Shown here piece by piece: positions 1 through 8,523 of a stretch of DNA of 18,352 nucleotides. The DNA is taken from NCBI GenBank assembly GCA_007122505.1, contig SKTQ01000229.1, forward strand, positions 1 through 18,352. The letters run 5' to 3'. The position numbers and the translations under genes are program-made. The stretch's first letter is position 1; the number at the start of each line of letters is the position of its first letter. The notes under the pieces are model-generated. The model worked only from the letters and a program-made list of their open reading frames with translations, was not told the DNA's origin and ran no database searches. Origin of the DNA: Bacteroidales bacterium. GTDB taxonomy: Bacteria > Bacteroidota > Bacteroidia > Bacteroidales > UBA7960.

Positions 1-3000
1 GTGGAGATAATCGGTATAGTCAATCAAAACAATGGCGTTGTTTACAACAACGCCCGCCAGGCTCACTATGCCAACCCCCATCATAATGATAATAAAGTCC
101 ATATTGAACAAGGCCAACCCGAAAAATACGCCTGCCGTACTAAAGATCACACTGCCGATAATGATGAAAGGCTTAAATACAGAATTGAATTGGGTCACAA
201 GAATGAGTGCAATCAGTGAAACAGCGATCAGCAAAGCACGTATCAGGAACTCCATGGATTCCTGCTGTTCCTGCTGTTCCCCGGTAAATGCGTAGTTGTA
301 ACCTTCTGGCATGTCCAGGTTTTCCATCACCTGCATGATTTGACTGTTGATTCTGTTGGCATTGAATCCGGGCAGGACATTCGAGCTTAGGGTAACAACC
401 CGGTTTCTGTCGATGCGGTTGATGGCACCGTAGGTTTTGCTGTATTCCACCTGTGCCACCGCAGATATAGGTACCTGCATTATCCGTCCGGTGCTTTGGC
501 TTCTGAAGGTGATACGCTGGTTCATCAATGTGGAAAGATTGTGCCGGTACTCTTCCTTAAGCCTCAGCTGAATGGGGTATTCTTCTTCACCCACTTTAAA
601 TGTAGAAACCTCCAGGCCAAATAAGGATGTGCGGATTGTATTGGCAATGGCGTATGTGGAAACCCCAAAACGTCTGGCAGCATCCCTGTCTATATGAATC
701 AGGATTTCGGGGTTGTCGGCTGCCAGATCGGTATTGATCCCTTCAATCCCTTCAATGCCGGCTTGTGCGATTCGGCTTTGAATGGTGTCGGCCAGCATCA
801 TGAGCCTTTCCAGGTCTTGTCCGCTGACCTCCAGATTGATGGGTCGCCCCGACGGTGGTCCTGCCATATTTTTTTCCACCATAAATTCGATGCCCGGATA
901 TTGCCCCAACAAAGCATCGGAGAGTTTAGCCATGATATCGTTGGTGTTGATACCTTCCCTCTCTTCGAATTCAACGAAGGTAACAGTGATCAGTCCGCGG
1001 TGGGGCGTTTCGCCCGCATTCATTTCCATTTCACCAACGGCGCCCCGTCCAACAGTGGTCAACACAGACTTTACGATATGCCGGTAAGGTAGGATCACTT
1101 CTTCAACCTTTCGTTCCACCTCCCGGATGCGTGCATCTGTTTCTTTGATATCGGTGCCTACTGGAAGCTCCGCCAGGATATTAATAAACCGGGGCTCATT
1201 GTCTGGAAAAAAAAGTACGTTTGGACTGCGAACCCCGAAGAAAACGATGGCTATGAATAAAAACAGGACGGTTCCACCGACGAATTTGTATGGGTTTTTA
1301 CCCTTAAGCGCAAAACGGAGGGTGTTGGCGTATAGTTTTTCAAGTATAGGAAGCAATGTGTTTTGGAACCAAACGGCAAGTCTGCTCAAGACAAAATAAC
1401 CCAGCGCAGACAATATGGCAACCAGTATCAACAGGTTGCCGCCCAGGGTGAAACCTATTAGATGAAACAATCCGCCGGCGACCAGCAGACCACCGATAAC
1501 CAGCAATCTGCGCTTTAATTTTTGGCTTTTGCTCATGCCTTGCTGTACCGGCTTGCTTCTTTTCTTGCGGAAAAATGTGTAGGAGAAAACAGGGATGATG
1601 ATCAGGGCTACAAACAATGATGAAGACAGAACAATAATTAATGTAAGGGGGAGGTATTTCATGAACTCGCCGGTAATACCCGTCCAGAACGCCAGTGGTA
1701 AAAAGGCAGATAAAGTGGTTGCTGTGGAAGTGATAATGGGCAACGCGATTTCTCCAATTGCCCTTTTTGCCGCATCCATGATGGAGTAGTCCCTTTCAAC
1801 AAAACGAAAAATATTATCCACCGCCACAATGGCATTGTCCACAAGCAGACCCAGCGCAAGGATCAGCGAAAAAAGGACGATCATGTTGATCTGTATAGCC
1901 ACAATGCCGAAAACCATAAAGGAGATCAGCATGGATAAGGGAATGGCAATCCCGACAAACAATGCATTTTTCAAACCGAGAAACAGGAAAAGCACCAATA
2001 CCACCAGGATAACGGCCATTATCACGCTGTTTTCCAGGTTAGTGAGTTGGTTTCTAATCTCTTCTGACTGGTCGTTGGTTATGGTAATGTTCAACTCCGG
2101 AGGCAGGTTGCCGTTTTTCCTGTGAACATCCAATACACGAAAAATATTTTCTGTGGCTGACAGCAGGTTGTCACCGGCATTTTTGATCACCTGCAATGAT
2201 ACCACCGGTTGGTCGTCAAGCCGGGCAAAGCTTGTGGGATCAGCATAGGTATCGGCTACTTCAGCCACATCCCGCAAATATACAATCTGTTGATCTTCAA
2301 ATTTTATGATGATGTCTTCAATTTGCCGGATGTCGGTAAACTCACCAATGGTACGAACCGCCCAACGCGTATTGTCAGCAAAACGTAACGAGCCACCGGC
2401 GATGGAAACATTTTCGGCACTGATTGCGTTGGCAATGTCATCAAAACTGAGTTCGTACAATTCCAGCTTCAGTGGATCCGCGTTGATCTGTATTTCACGT
2501 TCTTCAATGCCCGTGACCTCCACTTTGGAGATTTCCGGGATATCTTCAATTTCCTCTTCCAGGAAATCTGCAAACCGCTTTAATTCATTAAGGGAAAAAT
2601 CACCTGAAAGGTTGATGTTTATGATTGGAAACTCTGAAAAATCAATATCCATCACCATGGGGTCGGATGGCAGGTCACCGGGTAAATCTCCTTTGACCCT
2701 GTCAACGGCATCTTTAACGTCTTGCAGGGCATCTTTGATGTCGATACCGGTGTCGAATTCAACAAAAATATCCGAGTTGTCCTGCGAAGAGGTGGAGCGA
2801 AGTTCGCGAATGCCGGTAATGGTATTAATTTCGTTTTCCAATGGCCGGGTCACCAGGTTTTCCATGTCGGCCGGAGGGTTTCCAGGGTACACGGTTTTTA
2901 CAAGAACGGTGGGTATCTCTACCTCAGGGAATAACTCCTTTGGAAGTGTACGGTATGACAGAATACCGAAAACAGCCACGATAAAGGTGAGCAGGAAAAT

Positions 3001-3078
3001 GGTGTTCTTGTTTTTCAGTGCAATGGTGGTTGGTTTGAATTCCCGGGCCACCTTTTTGTCTAAACTCTGTTCATCCAT
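1..3078 (-). CDS. RND-family efflux permease (HAE-1/AcrB-like), C-terminus cut by window edge
   Basis: Inner-membrane pump of a tripartite efflux system that uses the proton gradient to drive substrates through adaptor and outer-membrane channel. The frame is open from the ATG at 3078 to the left edge (1026 codons, no stop), so the final transmembrane helices are missing. Visible features: a first transmembrane segment near residues 22-40, a periplasmic porter region, the TM4 motif GLLVDNAIVAVDN (Asp414, Asn415), a second large periplasmic domain, and the late motif GVVVNNAIVLIDY (Asn1013-Asn1014) at the edge. Compared with AcrB there are about 66 additional residues between the two halves, with hydrophobic stretches around residues 520-565. 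The start lies 6 bases after the adaptor stop, so the two genes are surely one transcript. The family is certain from the motifs; the substrate cannot be told from sequence. Confidence 0.95.
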   Translation of the reverse strand, partial: MDEQSLDKKVAREFKPTTIALKNKNTIFLLTFIVAVFGILSYRTLPKELFPEVEIPTVLVKTVYPGNPPADMENLVTRPLENEINTITGIRELRSTSSQDNSDIFVEFDTGIDIKDALQDVKDAVDRVKGDLPGDLPSDPMVMDIDFSEFPIININLSGDFSLNELKRFADFLEEEIEDIPEISKVEVTGIEEREIQINADPLKLELYELSFDDIANAISAENVSIAGGSLRFADNTRWAVRTIGEFTDIRQIEDIIIKFEDQQIVYLRDVAEVADTYADPTSFARLDDQPVVSLQVIKNAGDNLLSATENIFRVLDVHRKNGNLPPELNITITNDQSEEIRNQLTNLENSVIMAVILVVLVLFLFLGLKNALFVGIAIPLSMLISFMVFGIVAIQINMIVLFSLILALGLLVDNAIVAVDNIFRFVERDYSIMDAAKRAIGEIALPIITSTATTLSAFLPLAFWTGITGEFMKYLPLTLIIVLSSSLFVALIIIPVFSYTFFRKKRSKPVQQGMSKSQKLKRRLLVIGGLLVAGGLFHLIGFTLGGNLLILVAILSALGYFVLSRLAVWFQNTLLPILEKLYANTLRFALKGKNPYKFVGGTVLFLFIAIVFFGVRSPNVLFFPDNEPRFINILAELPVGTDIKETDARIREVERKVEEVILPYRHIVKSVLTTVGRGAVGEMEMNAGETPHRGLITVTFVEFEEREGINTNDIMAKLSDALLGQYPGIEFMVEKNMAGPPSGRPINLEVSGQDLERLMMLADTIQSRIAQAGIEGIEGINTDLAADNPEILIHIDRDAARRFGVSTYAIANTIRTSLFGLEVSTFKVGEEEYPIQLRLKEEYRHNLSTLMNQRITFRSQSTGRIMQVPISAVAQVEYSKTYGAINRIDRNRVVTLSSNVLPGFNANRINSQIMQVMENLDMPEGYNYAFTGEQQEQQESMEFLIRALLIAVSLIALILVTQFNSVFKPFIIIGSVIFSTAGVFFGLALFNMDFIIIMMGVGIVSLAGVVVNNAIVLIDYTDYLH

Positions 3079-3084
3079 GGTATT

Positions 3085-4311
3085 TTATCTCTGGGCGGTT
3101 ATCACTTCACTCTCTCCGTTTTCAATGATGCGGACAGGGTCGCCGTTTGAGACCCTGTGGTGCCCCCGCAATATCAGTATGTCGCCTGGAACAAGCCCGC
3201 TTTTGACCTTTGTTTGACCTTCTGCATCGGGTCCTCTTTCGATATAGGTTTTGTGAGCCACCATAATGCCGTTACGCTCCCTGGCAGTATACACATAGTG
3301 GCCCTGAGTATCGAATCCGATCAGCATGGATGGAATAACCACGGCTTCTTCAACAGCATAGGTGGAAATGCTTACATTGGCCATCATGTTGGGCTTAAAA
3401 CGCTCATCCGGGTTCCCGATACGCAGCTGCATCCTGAATGATCTGTTTTCGGGATTGATTACATGGCCTACCCTGTGTATGGGAGTTTCCATGCTTTCCT
3501 CCGGAAAGGCCGGGAAGCGAAGTGTGACCATTTTCCCTCTTGTTACATAAGGTAATTTGGCTTCTGAAACATCAGAGTTTATGTATAATTCATCAAGATT
3601 GATGATCTGCATGACCGGGGTGCCTGGCATGGCCAGCTCACCTTCCTTGATAAAGGTTTCGTCAACATAGCCCCTGATGGGTGAACGCAAAACCGACATT
3701 TCGAGCTGCGATTGCAGGGTGGCCAGCCGGCTGCGCAGTGATTCAACATTGTTACGCGCCTCCAGGTACTGAATCTCACTGCCTATTTCCTGTGCCCATA
3801 ATCTTTTCTGCCGCTCGTAAACTGTTTCCGCAAGGCGCAGACTTGTTTTTACCTCTTCCACATTGCCTTCCAAAACATCCGTTGACAAGCGGGCAACAAT
3901 TTGCCCCCGGCTTACCGGGTCACCCTTGCTTACATTAATTTGCCTGATGTGACCACTGGTTTCGGGACTGATCACCGCCGCGTTGACCGCTTCTACAGTT
4001 CCGCTGGCCCTGAAAGAATTCTGAAACAAACCGGGCCTAATGGTGTCCACTGAAACCGGTGTTTGTACGTTCCGCGCCATTTGTTCCCCACGGGCAATCA
4101 GTGAGCGCTCCAGTTCATTCACTTTTACCGTAAGTTCATTGATTTCCTGCCTGTACTCGGTAATTTGCCGGCGAATGGCATCCGGATGATCCTCATCAAT
4201 TTCTGATCGACGGTCACCACATGCTGTCAAAAACATGGGCAAAACTGCCATTAAAAGCCATACAGCACTCTTCAGTGATATTTTTCGTTTGATGGATTTT
4301 TTCTGTATCAT
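3085..4311 (-). CDS. RND efflux periplasmic adaptor (membrane fusion protein), predicted lipoprotein
   Basis: Links the RND pump to the TolC-like channel across the periplasm. From the ATG at 4311 the protein is 408 residues. It has a basic N-terminus, a hydrophobic stretch and a lipobox LTAC with Cys31, so it is probably lipid-anchored. A short charged heptad-like segment (about 45-78) precedes the lipoyl/barrel-sandwich half-motifs (about 112-150 and 207-237, the second containing SPIRGYV), which flank an alpha-helical hairpin (150-206). A beta-barrel domain (about 240-315) and a membrane-proximal domain follow. The frame stays open upstream to a TTG at 4329, but ATG 4311 gives the cleaner signal peptide. 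It lies 57 bases after the channel gene and 6 bases before the permease. The adaptor assignment is firm; specificity is unknown. Confidence 0.93.
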   Translation of the reverse strand: MIQKKSIKRKISLKSAVWLLMAVLPMFLTACGDRRSEIDEDHPDAIRRQITEYRQEINELTVKVNELERSLIARGEQMARNVQTPVSVDTIRPGLFQNSFRASGTVEAVNAAVISPETSGHIRQINVSKGDPVSRGQIVARLSTDVLEGNVEEVKTSLRLAETVYERQKRLWAQEIGSEIQYLEARNNVESLRSRLATLQSQLEMSVLRSPIRGYVDETFIKEGELAMPGTPVMQIINLDELYINSDVSEAKLPYVTRGKMVTLRFPAFPEESMETPIHRVGHVINPENRSFRMQLRIGNPDERFKPNMMANVSISTYAVEEAVVIPSMLIGFDTQGHYVYTARERNGIMVAHKTYIERGPDAEGQTKVKSGLVPGDILILRGHHRVSNGDPVRIIENGESEVITAQR

Positions 4312-4368
4312 GTTTTTTTGATTTATCAATTGTATGTTGATTTCTGTTTTAATGATGATGTAACTACC

Positions 4369-5730
4369 TTATCTGCCGAGTGCTCTTTCTATATTATTTT
4401 TAGCATTTAGCAACTCAAACATCGACTGGTAATAAGTTAACTGGGTGGTAAGCAGCTGGTCGTTGGCCTGTGTAAGTTCCAGGCTGGTTGCCATACCCTC
4501 CCTGAACATAATGCTTGTCCTGTTAAATATTCGTTCAGCCAGTGTTTTGTTCTCTTGTGCATTCAGAAAAGTTTCCTGCGCCGTGCGGAAGTCAGACATT
4601 GCCTCATCCATCCTCAGCTTGAGGGCTTCGCTGATTTCTTCCCGCTGCAAACGGGCTTTTTCAAGTTCAAGACGTGCCTGCTGCACCAGGGATGAGCGCA
4701 TCCCACTGGAAAAAATGGGAATATTCAGATTGACGGCAAAGAAGGTACTTGGAAACCAGGAACGATCGCTGTCAAAAAAGCTGAATTCATTGCGCATGGC
4801 CATTTCCTGCCGTACAAATGAAGCACTTAAACTGGGCAGATAAGCCGTTTGCTCTCTGCGCAACACCATCATGCTCATCTCTTCCTGTGAGCGGACAATC
4901 CTGTAATCAATATGGCTTTCCAACTCAAACCCCGTATCCAGACTCATCTCATCCAGTAGTCTGTTGTGTAAGGTTTCGAGTTGATCTGTAAGCTCAATAT
5001 GGGTGTCCTGACCTATGCCAGTCTGAAACTTCAGCAAATTGGTAACCATCTTTTCCTGGCGTTCCAGAGATGAAATATTGTTTTCAATATTGGAAACAGT
5101 GAGTTTCAACTGATCCACGTTGATGGGATCGGTGAAGCCTTCTTCCAGGAGTACCTTGGTTTCGTCAAGCATTTTTTTGATGTTGACCAGGTTTTGCCTC
5201 ATTATTTTCAGATTTTCACGTGCCAACAAAACCAGTATGTAGGTTTCCGTGACCGTGTTCCGGATGTCGATGCGTGACCTCTCCAGGTTTTCACCGGCCA
5301 GGTTGCGAAATATCCTGGATGCCCTCAGACCCACAATATATTGTCCGTCAAAAAGCAGCTGCTCAACGGAAGCGGCGGCGGTTAAACTGTGTGGTGTGCC
5401 AAATTGAATCTCCTCAAAATCACCCGGTTCCCCACCGAAAAATTCGGCAGGCACAAGTGATGTGGGAATGTCAACAAAATAATTGTAGCCCACCGATGCA
5501 GATATTTGTGGTAACCCGATGGCAGTGGTTTCCCAAATCTGCCGTTCTGCGATACGCAGGTTGGCTCTTGCTTTCCTGATTTCATAACTATGCTCCACGG
5601 CATAGGCACGCGCGTCCATCAGGCTTATGCTCAGCACATTCCGGTCTGTTTCGGCAGGATCTCCGGCATAGGAGGCAAATACCCATAAAAGGCAAAAAAA
5701 ACCAAGGAGGTGATAGGTCAATAACCGCAT
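4369..5730 (-). CDS. TolC-family outer membrane efflux channel
   Basis: Outer-membrane duct of the tripartite pump. The ATG at 5730 gives 453 residues starting with a clear type-I signal peptide (hydrophobic core about residues 3-19; likely cleavage after SYA, before GDP). Two outer-membrane efflux protein repeats follow (about 36-240 and 265-445). Their long amphipathic helices are rich in Leu, Glu, Arg and Gln, with typical motifs such as the RKARANLRIAERQI and LELTQANDQLL stretches. No lipobox is apparent, unlike the OprM group. The frame extends upstream to a TTG at 5766, but that would add an unneeded 12 residues before the signal peptide. It is the first gene of the efflux operon, 139 bases after yggS on the same strand. 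A near-consensus -7 element (TTaaTTTG) at 5764-5771 could start this transcript but has no clear partner box. Confidence 0.92.
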   Translation of the reverse strand: MRLLTYHLLGFFCLLWVFASYAGDPAETDRNVLSISLMDARAYAVEHSYEIRKARANLRIAERQIWETTAIGLPQISASVGYNYFVDIPTSLVPAEFFGGEPGDFEEIQFGTPHSLTAAASVEQLLFDGQYIVGLRASRIFRNLAGENLERSRIDIRNTVTETYILVLLARENLKIMRQNLVNIKKMLDETKVLLEEGFTDPINVDQLKLTVSNIENNISSLERQEKMVTNLLKFQTGIGQDTHIELTDQLETLHNRLLDEMSLDTGFELESHIDYRIVRSQEEMSMMVLRREQTAYLPSLSASFVRQEMAMRNEFSFFDSDRSWFPSTFFAVNLNIPIFSSGMRSSLVQQARLELEKARLQREEISEALKLRMDEAMSDFRTAQETFLNAQENKTLAERIFNRTSIMFREGMATSLELTQANDQLLTTQLTYYQSMFELLNAKNNIERALGR

Positions 5731-5869
5731 GTTTTGTCTGTATAATCTGTATAATAATGTTATCAAATTAACCGATTATGCGGCCATTTGTTCATGAATA
5801 TTATGCTTATGGTTAAAGTATTATTTCGTGGGAAGCCTTCAGAAAAACATCTTTTTACATACCTCTGAA

Positions 5870-6541
5870 TCACAACTGTTCCCTGCCACCAAATATGGCG
5901 CTGCCAACCCTGACCATTGTACTTCCTTCATCTATCCCAAGCCGGTAGTCATCCGACATCCCCATGGAAACTTCCCTGAATGCATCATTGCCGGCAAAAT
6001 ATTGCTGCTTGATTTCCTCAAAATATTTCTTCAGTTGACGAAATTCATTCCTGACCTTTTCGTGGTCGTCTGTAAAAGTAGCCATGCCCATCAAACCTTT
6101 GATCTCCACATGCTCCATGTCGCGGAAGGCTTCGCTTTCAAGCAGCCGGCAGCACTCTTCATAATCCATCCCGAATTTGGAGCTCTCATCGGCAATATGT
6201 ATCTGTAACAAACAGGGTATGACGCGGTCATTTTTTCTGCCTTCCTTGTTGATCACTTTAAGGATTTTTAAACTGTCCACCGAGTGGATCAATGCAATGA
6301 AAGGTGCAATATATTTCACCTTATTGGTTTGCAGATGTCCCACCATGTGCCATTCAATGTCTTTTGGCAAGGCTTCATGCTTTGGCAAGACCTCCTGGGC
6401 TTTGCTTTCACCAAAAACCCTGTGACCTGTGTTGTAGGCCTCCATGATTTCATCAGGGGTTTTGGTTTTTGAAACCGCTACGAGCTTTACACCCTCCGGC
6501 AGCGATTGTTTGAATGTGATAATATTTGTTTTGATGTCCAT
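5870..6541 (-). CDS. YggS/PLPBP-family PLP-binding homeostasis protein
   Basis: Small fold-III alanine-racemase-like barrel that binds pyridoxal 5'-phosphate and is known in other bacteria to buffer PLP and amino-acid pools without a demonstrated catalytic reaction. The 223-residue length is usual for the family. The PLP-binding lysine is Lys25 in LVAVSKTK. Other visible motifs are the FGESKAQE segment, WHMVGHLQTNK, the SVDSLK segment, and the C-terminal signature SMGMSDDYRLGIDEGSTMVR followed by GSAIFG. The ATG at 6541 begins right before the first helix, as in relatives. It is divergent from guaA, with 222 bases between the two starts; a sequence matching TAnnTTTG on the minus strand lies at 6731-6738, some 190 bases upstream, without a convincing -33 element. 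It is upstream of the efflux operon on the same strand, but the 139-base gap argues against strict co-transcription. Confidence 0.94.
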   Translation of the reverse strand: MDIKTNIITFKQSLPEGVKLVAVSKTKTPDEIMEAYNTGHRVFGESKAQEVLPKHEALPKDIEWHMVGHLQTNKVKYIAPFIALIHSVDSLKILKVINKEGRKNDRVIPCLLQIHIADESSKFGMDYEECCRLLESEAFRDMEHVEIKGLMGMATFTDDHEKVRNEFRQLKKYFEEIKQQYFAGNDAFREVSMGMSDDYRLGIDEGSTMVRVGSAIFGGREQL

Positions 6542-6751
6542 TGATTTCTGTGGTTAAATTGGAGAATATGCAACTGCCATGATTTGCAAGGTTTAATTAA
6601 TGACTCTGCTGAGGAAATATCCATTGGTTTCAATATCAACGGTTAAACTTGCGACTGTGGTCCTGTGCCGCCATCCTCAATGCAAAAATAATGAATAAGA
6701 AAAACTTTGCCTGATTTCTTTGTGGCATGTCAAAATTAAGGATGAACTGAT

Positions 6752-6759
6752 TATCTTTG
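6752..6759 (+). promoter_or_regulatory. Bacteroidota -7 promoter element of guaA
   Basis: The sequence TATCTTTG matches the Bacteroidota -7 consensus TAnnTTTG exactly. Only four bases separate it from the ATG of guaA at 6764, so transcription would begin at or within a few bases of the start codon. No TTG/TTTG -33 box sits at the usual 19-21 base spacing; the nearest TTTG (6719-6722) is 29 bases away. The function is inferred from consensus and position only. Confidence 0.6.
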
Positions 6760-6763
6760 CATT

Positions 6764-8293
6764 ATGCAAGAAATGATTTTGGTCCTTGATTTTGGATCTC
6801 AATACACACAATTGATAGCCAGGAGAGTAAGAGAGCTGGATGTTTATTGTGAAATACATCCTTACCATTATCGTCCGGATGAAACCGGTCATATTCGCGG
6901 TGTTATTTTATCGGGTAGTCCTTTTAGTGTGAGGGATAGTGGATCTCCCCGGCCGGATCTCAATTGGATAGGAGAGGAGATTCCTGTGCTGGGCATTTGT
7001 TTTGGTGCGCAATTGATCACCATGATGCATGGGGGAGAGGTGCAGGCATCATCCACCAGGGAATACGGTCGTGCTTTGTTGTCTTATGTAGCAGCCGGTG
7101 AGCCTTTATTTGACCATATTGAGGAACAGTCGCAGGTGTGGATGTCACATGCCGATACCATTACCCGGTTGCCGGACAAATATTGCCTGATCGCACGTAC
7201 CAATGACATTGGGGTCGCGGCATTCCGTTCTCCCGATAGTAAGATTTTCGGTTTGCAGTTTCATCCGGAAGTTTACCATACTCCCCGTGGCAAGGAACTA
7301 CTGAAAAATTTTGTTGTTGATATTTGCGGTTGCAGCCAAAGCTGGACACCGGAATCATTTATATCTTCTACTGTGGATGGGCTCAGGAGACGCATCGGTA
7401 CCGACCGTGTGGTGCTTGGTTTATCCGGAGGGGTAGATTCCAGCGTAGCTGCCACACTCCTGCATGAGGCCATTGGGAAACAGTTGCATTGCATTTTTGT
7501 TGACAACGGATTGTTGCGTAAAAACGAGTTTGAAGAAGTCTTGTTGTCATACGGGGATATGGGTTTGAATGTTAGGGGTGTGCGTGCATCGGAGCACTTT
7601 TTGGATGCACTCAGAGGGATATCCGACCCGGAGGTTAAGAGAAAAGCCATCGGACGCGTATTCATTGAAGTGTTTGAAAGAGAGGCCAAAAAGATCAGTG
7701 AAGTACACTGGCTGGCGCAAGGTACCATTTATCCTGATGTAATCGAGTCCGTGTCAGTAAAAGGCCCGTCTGTTACCATCAAATCGCATCACAATGTTGG
7801 GGGATTGCCTGACATTATGAACCTGAAAGTTGTGGAACCCCTGAATTCATTGTTTAAGGATGAGGTAAGAAGGGTTGGACGAAGCCTTGGTATTTCGTCA
7901 CACATTCTGGACAGGCACCCATTCCCCGGTCCCGGTTTGGGGATTCGCATTTTGGGCGAGGTAACCGGAGAAAAAGTAAAAGCTTTGCAGGAGGTGGATC
8001 ATATATTTATCGGCGCGCTTAAGTCTTCAGGTTGGTACCATAAAGTATGGCAAGCCGCCGCCATATTGCTGCCCGTTCAATCGGTGGGCGTAATGGGTGA
8101 TGAGAGAACTTACGAAAACACCGTTGTGCTGCGTGCTGTTGAGTCAACCGACGGGATGACTGCCGACTGGGTGCATTTGCCTTATGATCTGCTTGCTGAT
8201 GTCAGCAACAGGATCATCAATAATGTTAAGGGTGTTAATCGCGTAGTTTACGATATCAGCTCAAAGCCACCGGCAACCATAGAATGGGAATAG
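6764..8293 (+). CDS. guaA: GMP synthase (glutamine-hydrolysing)
   Basis: Converts XMP to GMP using ATP and glutamine, the last step of guanine nucleotide synthesis; cytosolic homodimer. The 509 residues are a normal length. The N-terminal class-I glutamine amidotransferase domain shows LDFGSQYTQLIARRVREL, the nucleophile Cys79 in GICFG and the His167/Glu169 pair in LQFHPE. The ATP-pyrophosphatase domain has the P-loop SGGVDSS at 221-227, and the C-terminal dimerisation domain contains the HPFPGPGLGIR motif and ends in KPPATIEWE. All catalytic residues are present. The start at 6764 agrees with the short MQE-type N-terminus I recall for Bacteroides GuaA; an alternative is Met4 at 6773. It is a stand-alone gene, divergent from yggS, with a long non-coding region after it. 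Confidence 0.98.
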   Translation: MQEMILVLDFGSQYTQLIARRVRELDVYCEIHPYHYRPDETGHIRGVILSGSPFSVRDSGSPRPDLNWIGEEIPVLGICFGAQLITMMHGGEVQASSTREYGRALLSYVAAGEPLFDHIEEQSQVWMSHADTITRLPDKYCLIARTNDIGVAAFRSPDSKIFGLQFHPEVYHTPRGKELLKNFVVDICGCSQSWTPESFISSTVDGLRRRIGTDRVVLGLSGGVDSSVAATLLHEAIGKQLHCIFVDNGLLRKNEFEEVLLSYGDMGLNVRGVRASEHFLDALRGISDPEVKRKAIGRVFIEVFEREAKKISEVHWLAQGTIYPDVIESVSVKGPSVTIKSHHNVGGLPDIMNLKVVEPLNSLFKDEVRRVGRSLGISSHILDRHPFPGPGLGIRILGEVTGEKVKALQEVDHIFIGALKSSGWYHKVWQAAAILLPVQSVGVMGDERTYENTVVLRAVESTDGMTADWVHLPYDLLADVSNRIINNVKGVNRVVYDISSKPPATIEWE

Positions 8294-8390
8294 TTATCCA
8301 CACTTGTACTTTTTGCCTGTATTTGTCGTATTATTATGAGATGAAAGGCTCATGAACAGATTTTGACAAGCAGGGGGATGATTGTGGGAG

Positions 8391-8481
8391 ATGAGAGTTA
8401 AGAGCTGGGAGCTGAGGGATGAGAGCTGGGAGCTGGGAGCTGGGAGCTGAGAGCTGGGAGCTGAGGGATGAGACTTAAGGG
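8391..8481 (+). repeat. Heptanucleotide tandem repeat tract (consensus CTGGGAG)
   Basis: Thirteen consecutive seven-base units keep phase across this stretch. The core units are ctgggag (five times), ctgaggg (twice) and ctgagag (once), flanked by atgagag/atgagac and ttaagag/ttaaggg variants. There is a second-order structure: a 23-base segment at 8402-8424 recurs at 8451-8473, exactly 49 bases (seven units) later. The plus strand is strongly purine-rich. The tract is non-coding and looks like a slippage- or unequal-crossover-prone minisatellite. Confidence 0.9.
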
Positions 8482-8500
8482 ACTTCAGAGACTTAAGGGA
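8470..8500 (+). repeat. 13-base direct repeat pair next to the heptamer tract
   Basis: The sequence gagacttaaggga occurs at 8470-8482 and again at 8488-8500, an 18-base period that breaks the seven-base phase of the tract to its left. It appears to be a decayed or separately duplicated edge of the same repeat. No function can be assigned. Confidence 0.75.
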
Positions 8501-8523
8501 AGAGTAAGAAGTAGGCAGTTTTA

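Noticed and set aside
2306..3217. Long plus-strand open frame (303 codons) opposite the permease and adaptor genes
   Set aside because: It is the antisense shadow of the RND permease, whose motifs are unmistakable; the translation is Ser-rich with no family resemblance.
4312..4329. TTG at 4329 as the adaptor start
   Set aside because: ATG 4311 yields a standard lipoprotein signal; TTG starts are less usual and nothing upstream favours it.
5731..5766. TTG at 5766 as the start of the TolC-like protein
   Set aside because: It would add 12 residues ahead of a normal signal peptide, while ATG 5730 directly begins one.
5731..6541. yggS as part of the efflux operon
   Set aside because: A 139-base gap separates them and PLP homeostasis has no evident link with efflux; proximity alone is not enough.
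8336..8353. Possible guaA terminator hairpin (ATGAG/CTCAT)
   Set aside because: The stem is only five pairs with an eight-base loop and no T-run; too weak to call.
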